64,000 nucleotides of DNA from Oenococcus kitaharae (GCF_025758695.1 NZ_JANJQP010000001.1:62001-126000), one strand, 5' to 3'; positions 44,743 through 53,162 are shown, counted from the first letter of the stretch. The notes: a model not told the origin generated them from the sequence alone. Made by a program: numbers and translations.

Positions 44743-45213
44743 ATGACAGATAATTGTGAAATTTGCCGCCGAATCGACATGATCAAAGAGGGCACAAATC
44801 CTTATTTTGTCGCTGAATTGAAGACGGGATATGTTGTCCTCGGTGATCATCAGTTTTTCAGGGGCTACACCTTATTTCTATGCAAAGAGCACCAAACAGA
44901 GCTGCACTTTCTGCCACGGGCCTATGAAGATTTGTTTCTTCACGAGATGAGCCTGGTGAGTGAGGCGGTTTCTCAGGCTTTTGCCGCTGAAAAAATGAAT
45001 TGTGAATTGTTGGGAAACGGGAATGCCCATCTGCATTGGCATTTGTTTCCGCGGCGAGAAAATGATATGCCGATCGCAGGCCCGGTATGGTGGCTGCCAA
45101 AAGAGAAGATGTTTTCAGATGATAATCGACCGTCACCAGCTGAATTATCCAATATGAAAAGCGCACTTGCCGCAGCTTTGAAAAAAGTCCTGCTGACTGA
45201 CGCAAATAACTAG
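44743..45213 (+). CDS. HIT family protein
   Basis: The 156-aa protein has the histidine triad HLHWHLFPR (about 96-104) and an N-terminal CEIC, which with later residues may bind zinc. Family members are nucleotidyl hydrolases or transferases acting on AMP- or GMP-linked compounds. AAAGGAG lies before the ATG. It is followed by a VOC-family gene after 8 nt, probably co-transcribed. Confidence 0.88.
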   Translation: MTDNCEICRRIDMIKEGTNPYFVAELKTGYVVLGDHQFFRGYTLFLCKEHQTELHFLPRAYEDLFLHEMSLVSEAVSQAFAAEKMNCELLGNGNAHLHWHLFPRRENDMPIAGPVWWLPKEKMFSDDNRPSPAELSNMKSALAAALKKVLLTDANN

Positions 45214-45221
45214 GAGTTTTT

Positions 45222-45626
45222 ATGACAAAAAAAGGCCTCATCAGTCACGTTGAAATCTATGTTTCCGATCTTACGACCACGACAAAATTCTGGTCATGGC
45301 TGTTAGTCTCGCATCTAAATTACAAAATCTATCAACAGTGGGATAAGGGCATCAGCTTCATTTTGGATGACACTTATTTGGTCTTTGTGCAAACGGATCA
45401 GGAAAAACTGGCTTTTAATTACAATCGCACGTACATTGGCTTGAATCACTTGGCTTTTTATATGTCCAGCAAGCATGAGATTGATGATTTAAGACAAGAG
45501 CTGGCCGATCAGCCTTATAAAGAACTCTATGCTGACCGTTATCCTTATGCTGGCGGCGAGAATTATTATGCCTTATATTTTGAGGATCCCGACCGTATCA
45601 AAGTCGAAGTCACGGTGGCCGAGTAA
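45222..45626 (+). CDS. VOC family (glyoxalase/bleomycin-resistance fold) protein
   Basis: The 134-aa protein has two beta-alpha-beta-beta-beta modules, starting ISHVEIYVSDL and with GLNHLAFYM and the C-terminal ALYFEDPDRIKVEV. The His and Glu positions suggest a metal site as in YaeR-like dioxygenase-fold proteins; the reaction is unknown. AGGAG precedes the ATG. It ends 4 nt from the convergent acetyltransferase gene. Confidence 0.85.
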   Translation: MTKKGLISHVEIYVSDLTTTTKFWSWLLVSHLNYKIYQQWDKGISFILDDTYLVFVQTDQEKLAFNYNRTYIGLNHLAFYMSSKHEIDDLRQELADQPYKELYADRYPYAGGENYYALYFEDPDRIKVEVTVAE

Positions 45627-45630
45627 AATA

Positions 45631-46143
45631 CTAGTCGTTTTTTAACATGAGAATCATGAGGTTTTCATCAAAATATTCTTTGCCGTCGAACAAAGAATCA
45701 GGTTCGGTGCCGTATTTGGCAAAGTTTAGTGATTTGTATAAACTGATTGCTTGTTGATTATTGGCTGACACGGCCAGCAGAATCTGTCTCAGACCCTCGA
45801 TTTGACGAGCCTGATCGATGCAGAATTGAATCGTTTTGCGGGCCATACCTCGATGGCGATATTCTGGTAAACAATAAACTGAGACTAATTCTGCTTTATG
45901 CTGCTCTTTTTGATTGCTTAGCCTTCTAAGAGCCGCAATACAAATCAAATCAGATCCTATAAAAGCCCCTACGATAAAGCGGCCATTACTGTTTTGGAGG
46001 CGGTCTTTAAAATGCCGATCCGGATAACGGTTTTCTTCTTCATAAGTTGAACCAAATGCGGTTGGATCCGACAACAAAGCAGCTAATCGTATTTGCCGAT
46101 ATTGATCAAAATCATTTTCATTTAAGAATCTTATCTCTAGCAT
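45631..46143 (-). CDS. GNAT family N-acetyltransferase
   Basis: The 170-aa protein has the acetyl-CoA loop YRHRGMARKTI (about 95-105) and the C-terminal SANNQQAISLYKSLNF motif of the family. The N-terminal IRLAALLSDPTAFGSTYEEE resembles small-molecule acetyltransferases of unknown substrate. On the minus strand an extended -10 TGCTACAAT (46205-46197) lies upstream, bracketed by the inverted repeat TGTCATT/AATGACA (46189-46212). Confidence 0.87.
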   Translation of the reverse strand: MLEIRFLNENDFDQYRQIRLAALLSDPTAFGSTYEEENRYPDRHFKDRLQNSNGRFIVGAFIGSDLICIAALRRLSNQKEQHKAELVSVYCLPEYRHRGMARKTIQFCIDQARQIEGLRQILLAVSANNQQAISLYKSLNFAKYGTEPDSLFDGKEYFDENLMILMLKND

Positions 46144-46235
46144 CTGACCGATTGTTTTCCGTCCCTAGCCGGCAAGACCAGCTCGTTTTGTCATTGATTG
46201 TAGCAAATGACAGACAAAAAATGTTTGCGATACCT

Positions 46236-46811
46236 CTACCGTATCGTCTGATAGGTAAGGCCCAGAGCGTCGGAATCAAAGCTTTGATTTTCAAGCAGTT
46301 TTAAGTCAACTTTGTTCTTAATACCCTGAAATAAAGGCAGTCCCTGGCCGATCAGAACAGGCGAAATGGTAATCTTATACTCATCAATTAAATCCAGTGC
46401 CATCAAAGAGTGGGCCAATCTAGGGCTCCCGAGTATCACCATGTCTTGACCCGGCTGCTGTTTCAGGCGATTGATTTCTTTTTTGACATTATCTTGGACG
46501 AGCCTTGTGTGATGCCATTCGACTTCCTTAAGTGTTCTGGAAAACACAATTTTGTCTACCTGTTCGATCCAATCAGCGTGATGTCTTTCATATGGCGAGG
46601 CTGATGGATTCGCCGGGACAGTCGGCCAATAATCATGCATCATCTGATAAGTTCGGCGGCCCCAAATGACAGTATCTGCAGTGTTCAGAACTTTTTCTGC
46701 ATATTTTTCTAAATCGGCGTCGTAAGCAATCCAGCCGATACCCATAGCACCATTCGGCCCTTCTACAAAACCATCAAGTGAAGCATGTAAAAATAGAACC
46801 AGCTTTCTCAT
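46236..46811 (-). CDS. Dihydrofolate reductase family protein (RibD C-terminal-like)
   Basis: The 191-aa protein has the YwjB/YyaP-type pattern: KLVLFLHASLDGFVEGPNG, VIWGRRTYQMM (about 53) and MVILGSPRLAHSL (about 132). This places it in the RibD_C group, generally of unknown function, rather than with true FolA. I start it at ATG 46811, 9 nt after AAGGGA. TATAAT on the minus strand (46874-46869) is a likely -10, and a cre-like sequence lies downstream of it. Confidence 0.85.
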   Translation of the reverse strand: MRKLVLFLHASLDGFVEGPNGAMGIGWIAYDADLEKYAEKVLNTADTVIWGRRTYQMMHDYWPTVPANPSASPYERHHADWIEQVDKIVFSRTLKEVEWHHTRLVQDNVKKEINRLKQQPGQDMVILGSPRLAHSLMALDLIDEYKITISPVLIGQGLPLFQGIKNKVDLKLLENQSFDSDALGLTYQTIR

Positions 46812-46845
46812 TTTTATTTTTCCCTTGTCATCTATTTTGGCAAAC

Positions 46846-46891
46846 AGAAAGCGCTTACCAATACTTAAATTATACAAATGTCCAATATTGG
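46846..46891 (-). promoter_or_regulatory. Promoter region with cre-like site and palindrome
   Basis: Minus-strand TATAAT (46874-46869) is flanked by the palindrome CCAATATTGG (46882-46891) upstream and GGTAAGCGCTTTCT (46859-46846) downstream. The latter resembles cre (12 of 14) and sits where CcpA would block elongation. Confidence 0.4.
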
Positions 46892-47000
46892 CAAGATCAA
46901 CAAGACCTTCAAATCCGAGAAATGAGTGACTTTGTGATTTTTGTTAAAATAGAGTTGTGGCCAACTGAGGTCAATAAAAAAGCTCCGGAAAGGAATTATC

Positions 47001-47252
47001 ATGCTTCATTTACTTTGGGTATTAATCATCGGCGCGATCATCGGCGCAATTGCTGGTGCGATTACGAGTAAAGGCAAGTCAATGGGCTGGATCGCTAATA
47101 TCGTAGCTGGTTTAGTCGGTTCATGGCTTGGCGAATCCATTCTCGGAGATTGGGGTTGGCATGTTGCCGGGATAGCTGTTTTCCAATCAATCATCGGTGC
47201 AGTCGTTGTCGTCTTAATTGTTTCTTGGTTAACGACAAGGAGTAATAAATAA
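47001..47252 (+). CDS. GlsB/YeaQ/YmgE family membrane protein
   Basis: The 83-aa protein has three hydrophobic segments with GAIIGAIAGAIT, GWIANIVAGLVGSWLGE (about 29-45) and IIGAVVVVLIVSWL, the pattern of the transglycosylase-associated family. These proteins are often general-stress induced; the function is unknown. GGAAAGGA precedes the ATG. It is monocistronic with its own terminator. Confidence 0.88.
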   Translation: MLHLLWVLIIGAIIGAIAGAITSKGKSMGWIANIVAGLVGSWLGESILGDWGWHVAGIAVFQSIIGAVVVVLIVSWLTTRSNK

Positions 47253-47270
47253 TCTAATTCTTTTTACATT

Positions 47271-47302
47271 AAAAACCAGCCACTGATTGGGCTGGTTTTT
47301 AT
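47271..47302 (+). terminator. Terminator of the GlsB-like gene
   Basis: AAAAACCAGCC pairs with GGCTGGTTTTT (11 bp) around an 8-nt loop. Confidence 0.85.
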
Positions 47303-47350
47303 TTTGACTGCTTTTATTTGAATTATTTGCTAACAAATTTCTTTTATTTC

Positions 47351-47379
47351 TTGACATGTTTGCGCTTTCGTTGTAAAAC
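47351..47379 (+). promoter_or_regulatory. Promoter of the FAD-linked oxidase gene
   Basis: TTGACA (47351-47356), 17 nt, TAAAAC (47374-47379). The spacer contains TGTTTGCGCTTTCG (47357-47370), a partial cre match on the minus strand (12 of 14), hinting at carbon control. About 100 nt of A/T-rich leader with no clear structure follow. Confidence 0.5.
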
Positions 47380-47482
47380 TGATTTATTGTTACTTTTAGT
47401 AAGCATATGGTTGTTTATTATTTTAAAGGCCGATTTTTAACCAACTAAAAATGCAGCAATTGATTTTGAAAGGATATTAAGT

Positions 47483-48880
47483 ATGGCAGTATTTACAGCT
47501 CATAGTCATCAGGAGATGATTGATTATTTAAAAAAAGCCGCACCTCACGCTGAGATTCATATTGGTGACCTTATGGCGGACGAACATACGGCAAATGGCC
47601 GGGCGCAGGACCAGATTGACGGCAAAATTTTTGCTTATGTGGCCGTTAGCGACAAGGACGATATCGGCGGCGTTTTAAAAACCGCCATGAAATTCCATTT
47701 GCCGATTGTCGCGCAGGGCGCTGATACGAGTACTGTGATTGGCGCTGACGGTGTCAATGGTGGGATTATTCTTTCAGTTGCCAAACTGAATCATATTATC
47801 GAGATTAGCCAAGGCGACGGATTAGCCGTCGTTGAACCTGGCGTCATTAATCAGGATTTGGATCAAGCCGCCCGCAAACAAGGCTTGTTTTATGCGCCGG
47901 ATCCAGCCTCCAAACCCTTATCATCAATTGGCGGCAATGCCTCGACGAATGCTGGCGGCCTCAGCGGTGCGCGCTATGGGGCGACAAAAGATTCAGTGCT
48001 AGGTTTGAAAGTGATGCTGACAAACGGCCATGAAATCAAGCTTGGCGGCCGGACACTGAAGCAGGCTTTCGGCTATGATTTGACGCAGCTTTTTGTCGGC
48101 TCTGAAGGCACTTTTGGCATTATCACAGAAGTGACTGTTAAACTGTTTCCAATTCCTTATGGCAAAACGATTCGCGGCATTGCTTTCTTTGATGATATGA
48201 CCAAACTAGCTAAGGGTGTTCAGGCCTTACGGATGTCTGGTCTGTATCCGACGATGCTGGAAGCTCTGGATGGCAAGACGGTTCAGTCTTTGGATCAATA
48301 TGAAGACAGTCATTATGCCAAGACGGCCAGTTCAGCCATGCTGATTTTTGGCTTTGACGGCGCTAGCGACACGCAGCTGCAGATTTCTGAAAAAATCTTA
48401 AAAGAGCATGAAGCTTGGAATATTACAGTCACTGATGATCCGAATAAAGCAGCACAGTTAGTTAAGCTGCGCCAGGACATGCTGCCGGCTGTGTTTGCCA
48501 ATACAAAATATCACATTATGGAAGACATGGCTGTCCCATTATCGCAATTAGCTGTGATGACTGATTTTATCGACCAGACAGCCAAAGACTTATCACTGGA
48601 TATTTACACGGCCGGGCACGCTGGAGATGGTAATCTGCACCCGAGCCTGCTTTGGGACGGCCAGCCAACGCCGCCTGACGCTGTTATTGAAGGGATTCGC
48701 CGCTTATTTTATAAGACCTTGGCGCTGGGCGGAACCATTTCCGGCGAGCATGCGGTCGGTATGTCAAAAAACCTATGGACCAACGAAGAATTAGGTGACG
48801 ATGTTGATGTCATTCAGCATCAGTTAAAAAATCTTTTTGATCCCATGGGAATTTTGAATCCGAAAAGAAAAATTAATTAA
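47483..48880 (+). CDS. FAD-binding oxidase (GlcD/D-lactate dehydrogenase-like)
   Basis: The 465-aa flavoprotein has an N-terminal FAD_binding_4 domain (about 35-215) with SSIGGNASTNAGGLSGARYGAT and a C-terminal FAD-oxidase domain ending in GHAGDGNLHPS (about 375) and GTISGEHAVG (about 415). The family oxidises D-lactate, glycolate or D-2-hydroxyglutarate; the electron acceptor is not evident and no iron-sulfur partner is adjacent. GAAAGGA is present before the ATG. Confidence 0.9.
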   Translation: MAVFTAHSHQEMIDYLKKAAPHAEIHIGDLMADEHTANGRAQDQIDGKIFAYVAVSDKDDIGGVLKTAMKFHLPIVAQGADTSTVIGADGVNGGIILSVAKLNHIIEISQGDGLAVVEPGVINQDLDQAARKQGLFYAPDPASKPLSSIGGNASTNAGGLSGARYGATKDSVLGLKVMLTNGHEIKLGGRTLKQAFGYDLTQLFVGSEGTFGIITEVTVKLFPIPYGKTIRGIAFFDDMTKLAKGVQALRMSGLYPTMLEALDGKTVQSLDQYEDSHYAKTASSAMLIFGFDGASDTQLQISEKILKEHEAWNITVTDDPNKAAQLVKLRQDMLPAVFANTKYHIMEDMAVPLSQLAVMTDFIDQTAKDLSLDIYTAGHAGDGNLHPSLLWDGQPTPPDAVIEGIRRLFYKTLALGGTISGEHAVGMSKNLWTNEELGDDVDVIQHQLKNLFDPMGILNPKRKIN

Positions 48881-48886
48881 AGAGTC

Positions 48887-48911
48887 AACCGCCTGCCGAT
48901 GGCGGTTTTTT
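48887..48911 (+). terminator. Terminator of the FAD-linked oxidase gene
   Basis: AACCGCC pairs with GGCGGTT around TGCCGAT, followed by T residues. Confidence 0.85.
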
Positions 48912-49010
48912 AGTGCCGTTGCCAAAAATCTTTGTGAAATAAGTTAATAGCTCGTGATTTTTATGAAAAATTCAGCTTAAAAGAGGAAAAATTACTATTT
49001 CGGGCTTATT

Positions 49011-49051
49011 TTGATAAATTATATGTTAGGATTTATTAGTAATATTTACTA
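49011..49051 (+). promoter_or_regulatory. Promoter and putative metal-regulator operator
   Basis: TTGATA (49011-49016), 17 nt, TATTAG (49034-49039). The inverted repeat TAGTAA-TAT-TTACTA (49037-49051) overlaps the -10 and start point. The operon's downstream Fur-family gene is the obvious candidate to bind it. Confidence 0.5.
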
Positions 49052-49075
49052 TTTAAGCAAGGAATTGGAGGGAAT

Positions 49076-49990
49076 ATGGTTAAGAGTTTTAAGAGTGTCT
49101 GTTTGTTAATCGCAGCATTAATTGTGTCCTTAAGTTTGTTTTTTACTTTTGGCAGTCAGCCGGCCGCTAACGCAAAAGAAGTTAAGGGGAAGATCAAAGT
49201 GCTGTCATCAGTGGATTTTTATGGTGAAGTGGCTAAGGCTGTTTTAGGCAATCAGGGAACAGTTGAAAACGTGATCAAAAAGACCAGCATTGATCCGCAT
49301 GATTATCAGCCAACAACTAATGTCGCTAAGCAGGCCGATGCTGCTGATGTGCTTCTTTATAATGGTATCGGATATGACAGTTGGATGTCAAAACTAGCTC
49401 AGAATAACAAGCGTGCCCTGACCATCCGTGTGGGTGAAGATATTATGAACCGCAAAAACGGTGATAACCCGCACCTTTGGTACAATCGCAAGACAATGCC
49501 GAAAGTTGCAAATTATCTGGCTAAACATTTTGCAGCTTTAAAGCCGAGTGAAAAAGCTTATTTCAAAGCAAATGCGAAAAAGTATATTCAAAACAACATT
49601 CGGCCGATTAACCGCAAAATCGCCGCATTGAGCAAAAAAAGCGATGGTAAATTAGTTGATGTCAGCGAACCGGTCTTTGATTACGCACTTGCAAGTCTTG
49701 GATATAAGGAGAACAACACTGGATTTGCCAAGTCTGTTGAAGATGGCACCGACCCTGCGCCTAAGGATGTTGCCAACATGCAACAGGATATCCGCAAACG
49801 GAAAATTGCCTTTTTTGTTCAAAATACGCAGGCTACTGATAAAACCGTCGGCAATCTGGTCAGACTAGCCAAAAAGTATCAGGTACCAGTTCTAAAAGTG
49901 ACTGAAACGAAACCGAAAGGCAAGAGCTATAAACAATGGATGCTCAGCCAGTATAATCAAGTAGGCCGGATTCAAAATGAAGCTAAGTAA
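49076..49990 (+). CDS. Metal ABC transporter substrate-binding protein (Zn/Mn, cluster A-1)
   Basis: The 304-aa exported protein has a signal peptide (about 1-35, AANAK cleavage-like) and metal-site segments TSIDPHDYQPT (His about 76), NPHLWYN (His about 139) and EDGTDPAPKDVANMQQDI with the C-terminal ligand region. There is no His-rich loop. As with the sugar-binding protein, no lipobox Cys is found; Cys9 lies in the signal and is not in a lipobox. GGAGGG precedes the ATG. Zinc is favoured by the Zur-like gene downstream. Confidence 0.9.
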   Translation: MVKSFKSVCLLIAALIVSLSLFFTFGSQPAANAKEVKGKIKVLSSVDFYGEVAKAVLGNQGTVENVIKKTSIDPHDYQPTTNVAKQADAADVLLYNGIGYDSWMSKLAQNNKRALTIRVGEDIMNRKNGDNPHLWYNRKTMPKVANYLAKHFAALKPSEKAYFKANAKKYIQNNIRPINRKIAALSKKSDGKLVDVSEPVFDYALASLGYKENNTGFAKSVEDGTDPAPKDVANMQQDIRKRKIAFFVQNTQATDKTVGNLVRLAKKYQVPVLKVTETKPKGKSYKQWMLSQYNQVGRIQNEAK

Positions 49991-50029
49991 TTTATGGCTT
50001 AGACCTTTTCTAACTAAGGAGAAAAACAT

Positions 50030-50713
50030 TTGACAGAAGCAGCACAAGCAATTATTTCTTTTGTTAATTTGAAAATGACCTTTAAAAATCGTGTCCTTTA
50101 TGAAAATCTGAACTTGGATATTCAAAAGGGAGATTTTTTTTGTCTATTAGGATCTAATGGCACCGGCAAGACAACTTTAATATATTTGCTGCTAGGTCTC
50201 TTGACTCCTAGTGACGGTAAAATATGGCTCAATCCTGAGATAATGACTAAAAATGATATCGGTTATGTCCCGCAGTTTCGCAATATTGAAGAAAATTACC
50301 CGCTCTCAATCGAAAATTTCGTCGCTTTGAAGTTAAGCCATTCTCTCAGGCCTTGGCTAAGCTGTTCTGAACGCGCACAGGTACGCCAAGCACTTGAAAA
50401 GACAAATCTTTGGCAGAAAAGAAAACAAATTATGGGCAAGGCATCCGGCGGTGAAAAACAACGTGCTTACCTAGCACAAGCGATTCTCAATCAGCCTAAA
50501 CTTTTGATTTTAGATGAATCAACTGCAAGCCTTGACCAGCAGTCTAAATATGATGTTTTGGATCTTGTAACTAAATTGAACAAAGACAATCAGACCACGA
50601 TTATTTTCATCTCTCATGATTGGCCGCTGGTCAAAAAGTACGGGAAACATTATTTGGAATTATTCCCCGACAAATTTAAGTACGGTAAAGTGGCCGATTT
50701 GGCTGAAAATTGA
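50030..50713 (+). CDS. Metal ABC transporter ATP-binding protein
   Basis: The 227-aa ATPase has Walker A GSNGTGKTT (about 43-51), Q-loop VPQFRNIEENYP, the signature ASGGEKQR (about 141) and Walker B LLILDEST (about 159) with switch His in ISHDW. The start is TTG 50030 behind AAGGAG. It works with the adjacent permease and binding protein; the C-terminal part is short, as in ZnuC/MntB ATPases. Confidence 0.94.
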   Translation: MTEAAQAIISFVNLKMTFKNRVLYENLNLDIQKGDFFCLLGSNGTGKTTLIYLLLGLLTPSDGKIWLNPEIMTKNDIGYVPQFRNIEENYPLSIENFVALKLSHSLRPWLSCSERAQVRQALEKTNLWQKRKQIMGKASGGEKQRAYLAQAILNQPKLLILDESTASLDQQSKYDVLDLVTKLNKDNQTTIIFISHDWPLVKKYGKHYLELFPDKFKYGKVADLAEN

Positions 50714-50724
50714 AAGGAGAATCC

Positions 50725-51522
50725 ATGTTATCGTTAGATTTTATGCAGCATGCCTACGAAGCGGGGACGATTGTCGCGATCTTATGCGGCATTGTTGGTG
50801 TTTTTGTGGTTGCCAGAAAATTGTCTTTTCTCGCTCACACACTTTCTGAAATCGGCTTTTCCGGTGCGGCCTTTGGCGTTTGGATCGGATGGGCACCCTT
50901 TCAGTCGATGATGTTATTCACTTTTCTGAGTTCAATTTTAGCCAGTCGAATTGGGATTAATCAGCAGAGAAGGGATGCAGCAACAAGCTCTGTTTCGGCT
51001 TTATTTATGGGATTAGGCGTTCTGTTTCTTTCTTTTTCCAGCAAAAATGCTTCCTATACAACAAGTATTTTATTCGGTAGTATCGTCGGGATTAGTTTTG
51101 GCAACGTGATCCAAATCATTGTTGTTTCTATGATTGTCATGATTCTGACGATGTTGATTTATCGCCGTTTGAAATTTGATTCTTTTGATCAGATTGGTTC
51201 TCAAATTACAGATAGAAAAAATAATTATATCAATATTATTTTCATCGTCATGATGGCTTTAAGCGTGAGTGTCGCTTCACAAATTGTTGGGGCTTTGCTG
51301 ATTTTTATTTTGCTGACATTGCCAGCTTATACGGCACAATTTTACGCCCGTTCTGTTTCGGCTATGATTTTTATCAGTATTGGCCTTTCCTTAGTTGGTA
51401 CTTGGCTTGGCCTGTATCTGGCTTATGAAACTAATTGGCCGGTCACATTTTTCATCGCAGCGATCGAAACTTTCTTTTATTTGGCCAGCTTATTTGCCAA
51501 GACCATCAAAGCGCAAAAATAG
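50725..51522 (+). CDS. Metal ABC transporter permease (ABC-3 family)
   Basis: The 265-aa protein has about eight membrane segments with the family's FVVARKLSFLAHTLSEIGFSG motif (about 28-48), which contacts the ATPase, and ALLIFILLTLPAYTA near the C terminus. ATG 50725 follows AAAGGAG at 6 nt; an in-frame TTG at 50710 is not needed. It completes a Zn2+ or Mn2+ importer. Confidence 0.93.
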   Translation: MLSLDFMQHAYEAGTIVAILCGIVGVFVVARKLSFLAHTLSEIGFSGAAFGVWIGWAPFQSMMLFTFLSSILASRIGINQQRRDAATSSVSALFMGLGVLFLSFSSKNASYTTSILFGSIVGISFGNVIQIIVVSMIVMILTMLIYRRLKFDSFDQIGSQITDRKNNYINIIFIVMMALSVSVASQIVGALLIFILLTLPAYTAQFYARSVSAMIFISIGLSLVGTWLGLYLAYETNWPVTFFIAAIETFFYLASLFAKTIKAQK

Positions 51523-51611
51523 GAAGATGATGCCCCATATAAGAATGCTATGTTATTGTTTTAAACGAAGGCCATTTGGATTAGTTATATGGTTTTAGAA
51601 GGTATATCAGC

Positions 51612-52052
51612 ATGATAAAGACAGTCGGTATCGGCGAAGCACTCGAGGTCATGAAAAAAAACGGCCTGAAAATTACAAATCAAAGAAGCGATATGCTGCA
51701 GTATTTAGCAGATCGACAAGATTATTATCTGCCCATTAAAGAGATTGATCTCTTTTTGCGTCAGACTTACAAACATATGAGTTATGAAACGGTTTATCGC
51801 AATGTTCAGGAACTCGAAAAAATTTCAGTGCTTGAGACACGTAATTTTAAAAACGGCCTTTGTGTGAAATATCAATGTGATTTCAAGAATCTGAAACACT
51901 GCCACTTTATCTGTGAAAAATGCCGCCGTGTGATTGAATTAAAACGACCGGATTTGACTGATTTCCAAAAACAAATTCCTGATTGCGAAATTAATTCAAC
52001 AGACTTTGAACTTTTCGGTGTCTGTGCCGATTGTTTGGCGGCGGCAGTTTGA
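51612..52052 (+). CDS. Fur family regulator (Zur-like)
   Basis: The 146-aa repressor has a winged helix (about 1-85, MSYETVYRNVQELEKISVLE) and a metal-binding dimer domain with HCHFICEKC (about 96-104) and CADC near residue 140, the structural zinc site. Position at the end of the metal importer operon points to Zur, but PerR- or Mn-responsive members look alike. The stop overlaps the amidase start. Confidence 0.88.
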   Translation: MIKTVGIGEALEVMKKNGLKITNQRSDMLQYLADRQDYYLPIKEIDLFLRQTYKHMSYETVYRNVQELEKISVLETRNFKNGLCVKYQCDFKNLKHCHFICEKCRRVIELKRPDLTDFQKQIPDCEINSTDFELFGVCADCLAAAV

Positions 52053-52927
52053 ATATTTGGCGGCAAAAAAAATTCATCAACCGTTTGTCGGTCCAAAAAA
52101 GACGTCGATGGTTGATTGCTATTTTTATACTGCTGATTTTGCTGGCTGCAGGAACTTTTTATCTGCTGCATCGTTCTTTACAATTGACTGTCCAGGCTGG
52201 CTCTGTGAATTTGTGTGCTTCGCCTTCACCGCGGTCGCGTATTATTCGACGTGTGGCTAGAGGCCAACGAGTGACCGTTCTCCGACGCAATCAACAAACG
52301 GATTGGTATTATGTAAGATCGGCTTCTAGCAAAGGCTGGGTGGCTGCCTGGCTTTTAAGAGATCAGAGTTACGATGCGGCAAAGAGCGGTCGTTTAGCCG
52401 AAAGTACGATTGTGCTGGACCCTGGTCATGGCGGTATTGATTCCGGCACTTTAGCACCTGACGGCGCAATGGAAAAACACTATACGCTGCCAACGGCTCT
52501 AAAGACCTATCGTTTGTTAAAAGCTCAACATGCTCGTGTGTTAATGACAAGGCACAGTGATAAAACTGTTAGTCTGGCGGCACGGCCGGCGATGTCTAAT
52601 CGTGTCAAGGCAACCTTATTTATCAGCTTTCATTTTAATTCTGCAGGGCAGCGCAATTTAGCTTATGGCTATGAGGTTTTTAAATATCATCATAATGCCG
52701 ACCAGCTCGCGGCTAGTCTTGATCAGGGTTTCCACAATCTGCCTTTATACGATCGCGGCATTGCCTATGGTAATTTTCAAGTCTTGCGGGATAACCGCCG
52801 TCCGGCTGTCCTGATTGAGATGGGATTTATGGATAGCGATTTTGATTTTCCATATATCAAGAACCCGGCTTATCAGCAGCAGGTTGCGGTTGATATTGTG
52901 GCCTCGTTGAATCGTTATATAAAATAA
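52049..52927 (+). CDS. N-acetylmuramoyl-L-alanine amidase (Amidase_3) with SH3b domain
   Basis: The approximately 292-aa protein has a basic N terminus, one membrane anchor (about 22-43), a bacterial SH3 domain (about 50-110) and a zinc amidase domain (about 120-290). The amidase has VLDPGHGGIDSG (His about 130), the EKHYTLP glutamate, ISFHFNS and a C-terminal LIEMGFMDSD. It cuts the muramic acid-alanine bond in the wall. I prefer TTG 52049, overlapping the upstream stop (TTGA); TTG 52031 is an alternative. Confidence 0.9.
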   Translation: MNIWRQKKFINRLSVQKRRRWLIAIFILLILLAAGTFYLLHRSLQLTVQAGSVNLCASPSPRSRIIRRVARGQRVTVLRRNQQTDWYYVRSASSKGWVAAWLLRDQSYDAAKSGRLAESTIVLDPGHGGIDSGTLAPDGAMEKHYTLPTALKTYRLLKAQHARVLMTRHSDKTVSLAARPAMSNRVKATLFISFHFNSAGQRNLAYGYEVFKYHHNADQLAASLDQGFHNLPLYDRGIAYGNFQVLRDNRRPAVLIEMGFMDSDFDFPYIKNPAYQQQVAVDIVASLNRYIK

Positions 52928-52966
52928 AAAACCTGTATTTTGAGACATCCTCATCTACAGGTTTTT
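52925..52966. terminator. Bidirectional terminator after the amidase gene
   Basis: AAAAACCTGTA pairs with TACAGGTTTTT (11 bp) around an 18-nt loop, with A/T-rich flanks on both sides. It also ends the convergent small gene. Confidence 0.85.
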
Positions 52967-53162
52967 ATTTATTAATTTCGCTGATTTTATCTTTGGCAGC
53001 GTTTCTTAAAGCGTAGAGCTTCTTTTCGGCTTGGCTCAGCAGCTGATCGCTTTGGCCCTTAGCAAGTTTTAATTGGTCTGCGGTTGCTTTGTCTTCCGCC
53101 TCAGGTGCTTGGATTTGTTTGTGTTCCTTGAGTGAATTCGCTTGATCTTCTTTAACTGACAT
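52965..53162 (-). CDS. Small charged protein of unknown function (65 aa)
   Basis: I do not recognise it. The 65-aa protein is rich in Lys, Glu, Ala and Gln with no membrane segment, and probably one long helix or coiled coil over about residues 25-60. ATG 53162 is preceded by AGGAGG at 7 nt, the best ribosome binding site in this region, so it is likely translated. It lies alone between the amidase and the divergent CorA gene. Confidence 0.65.
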   Translation of the reverse strand: MSVKEDQANSLKEHKQIQAPEAEDKATADQLKLAKGQSDQLLSQAEKKLYALRNAAKDKISEINK

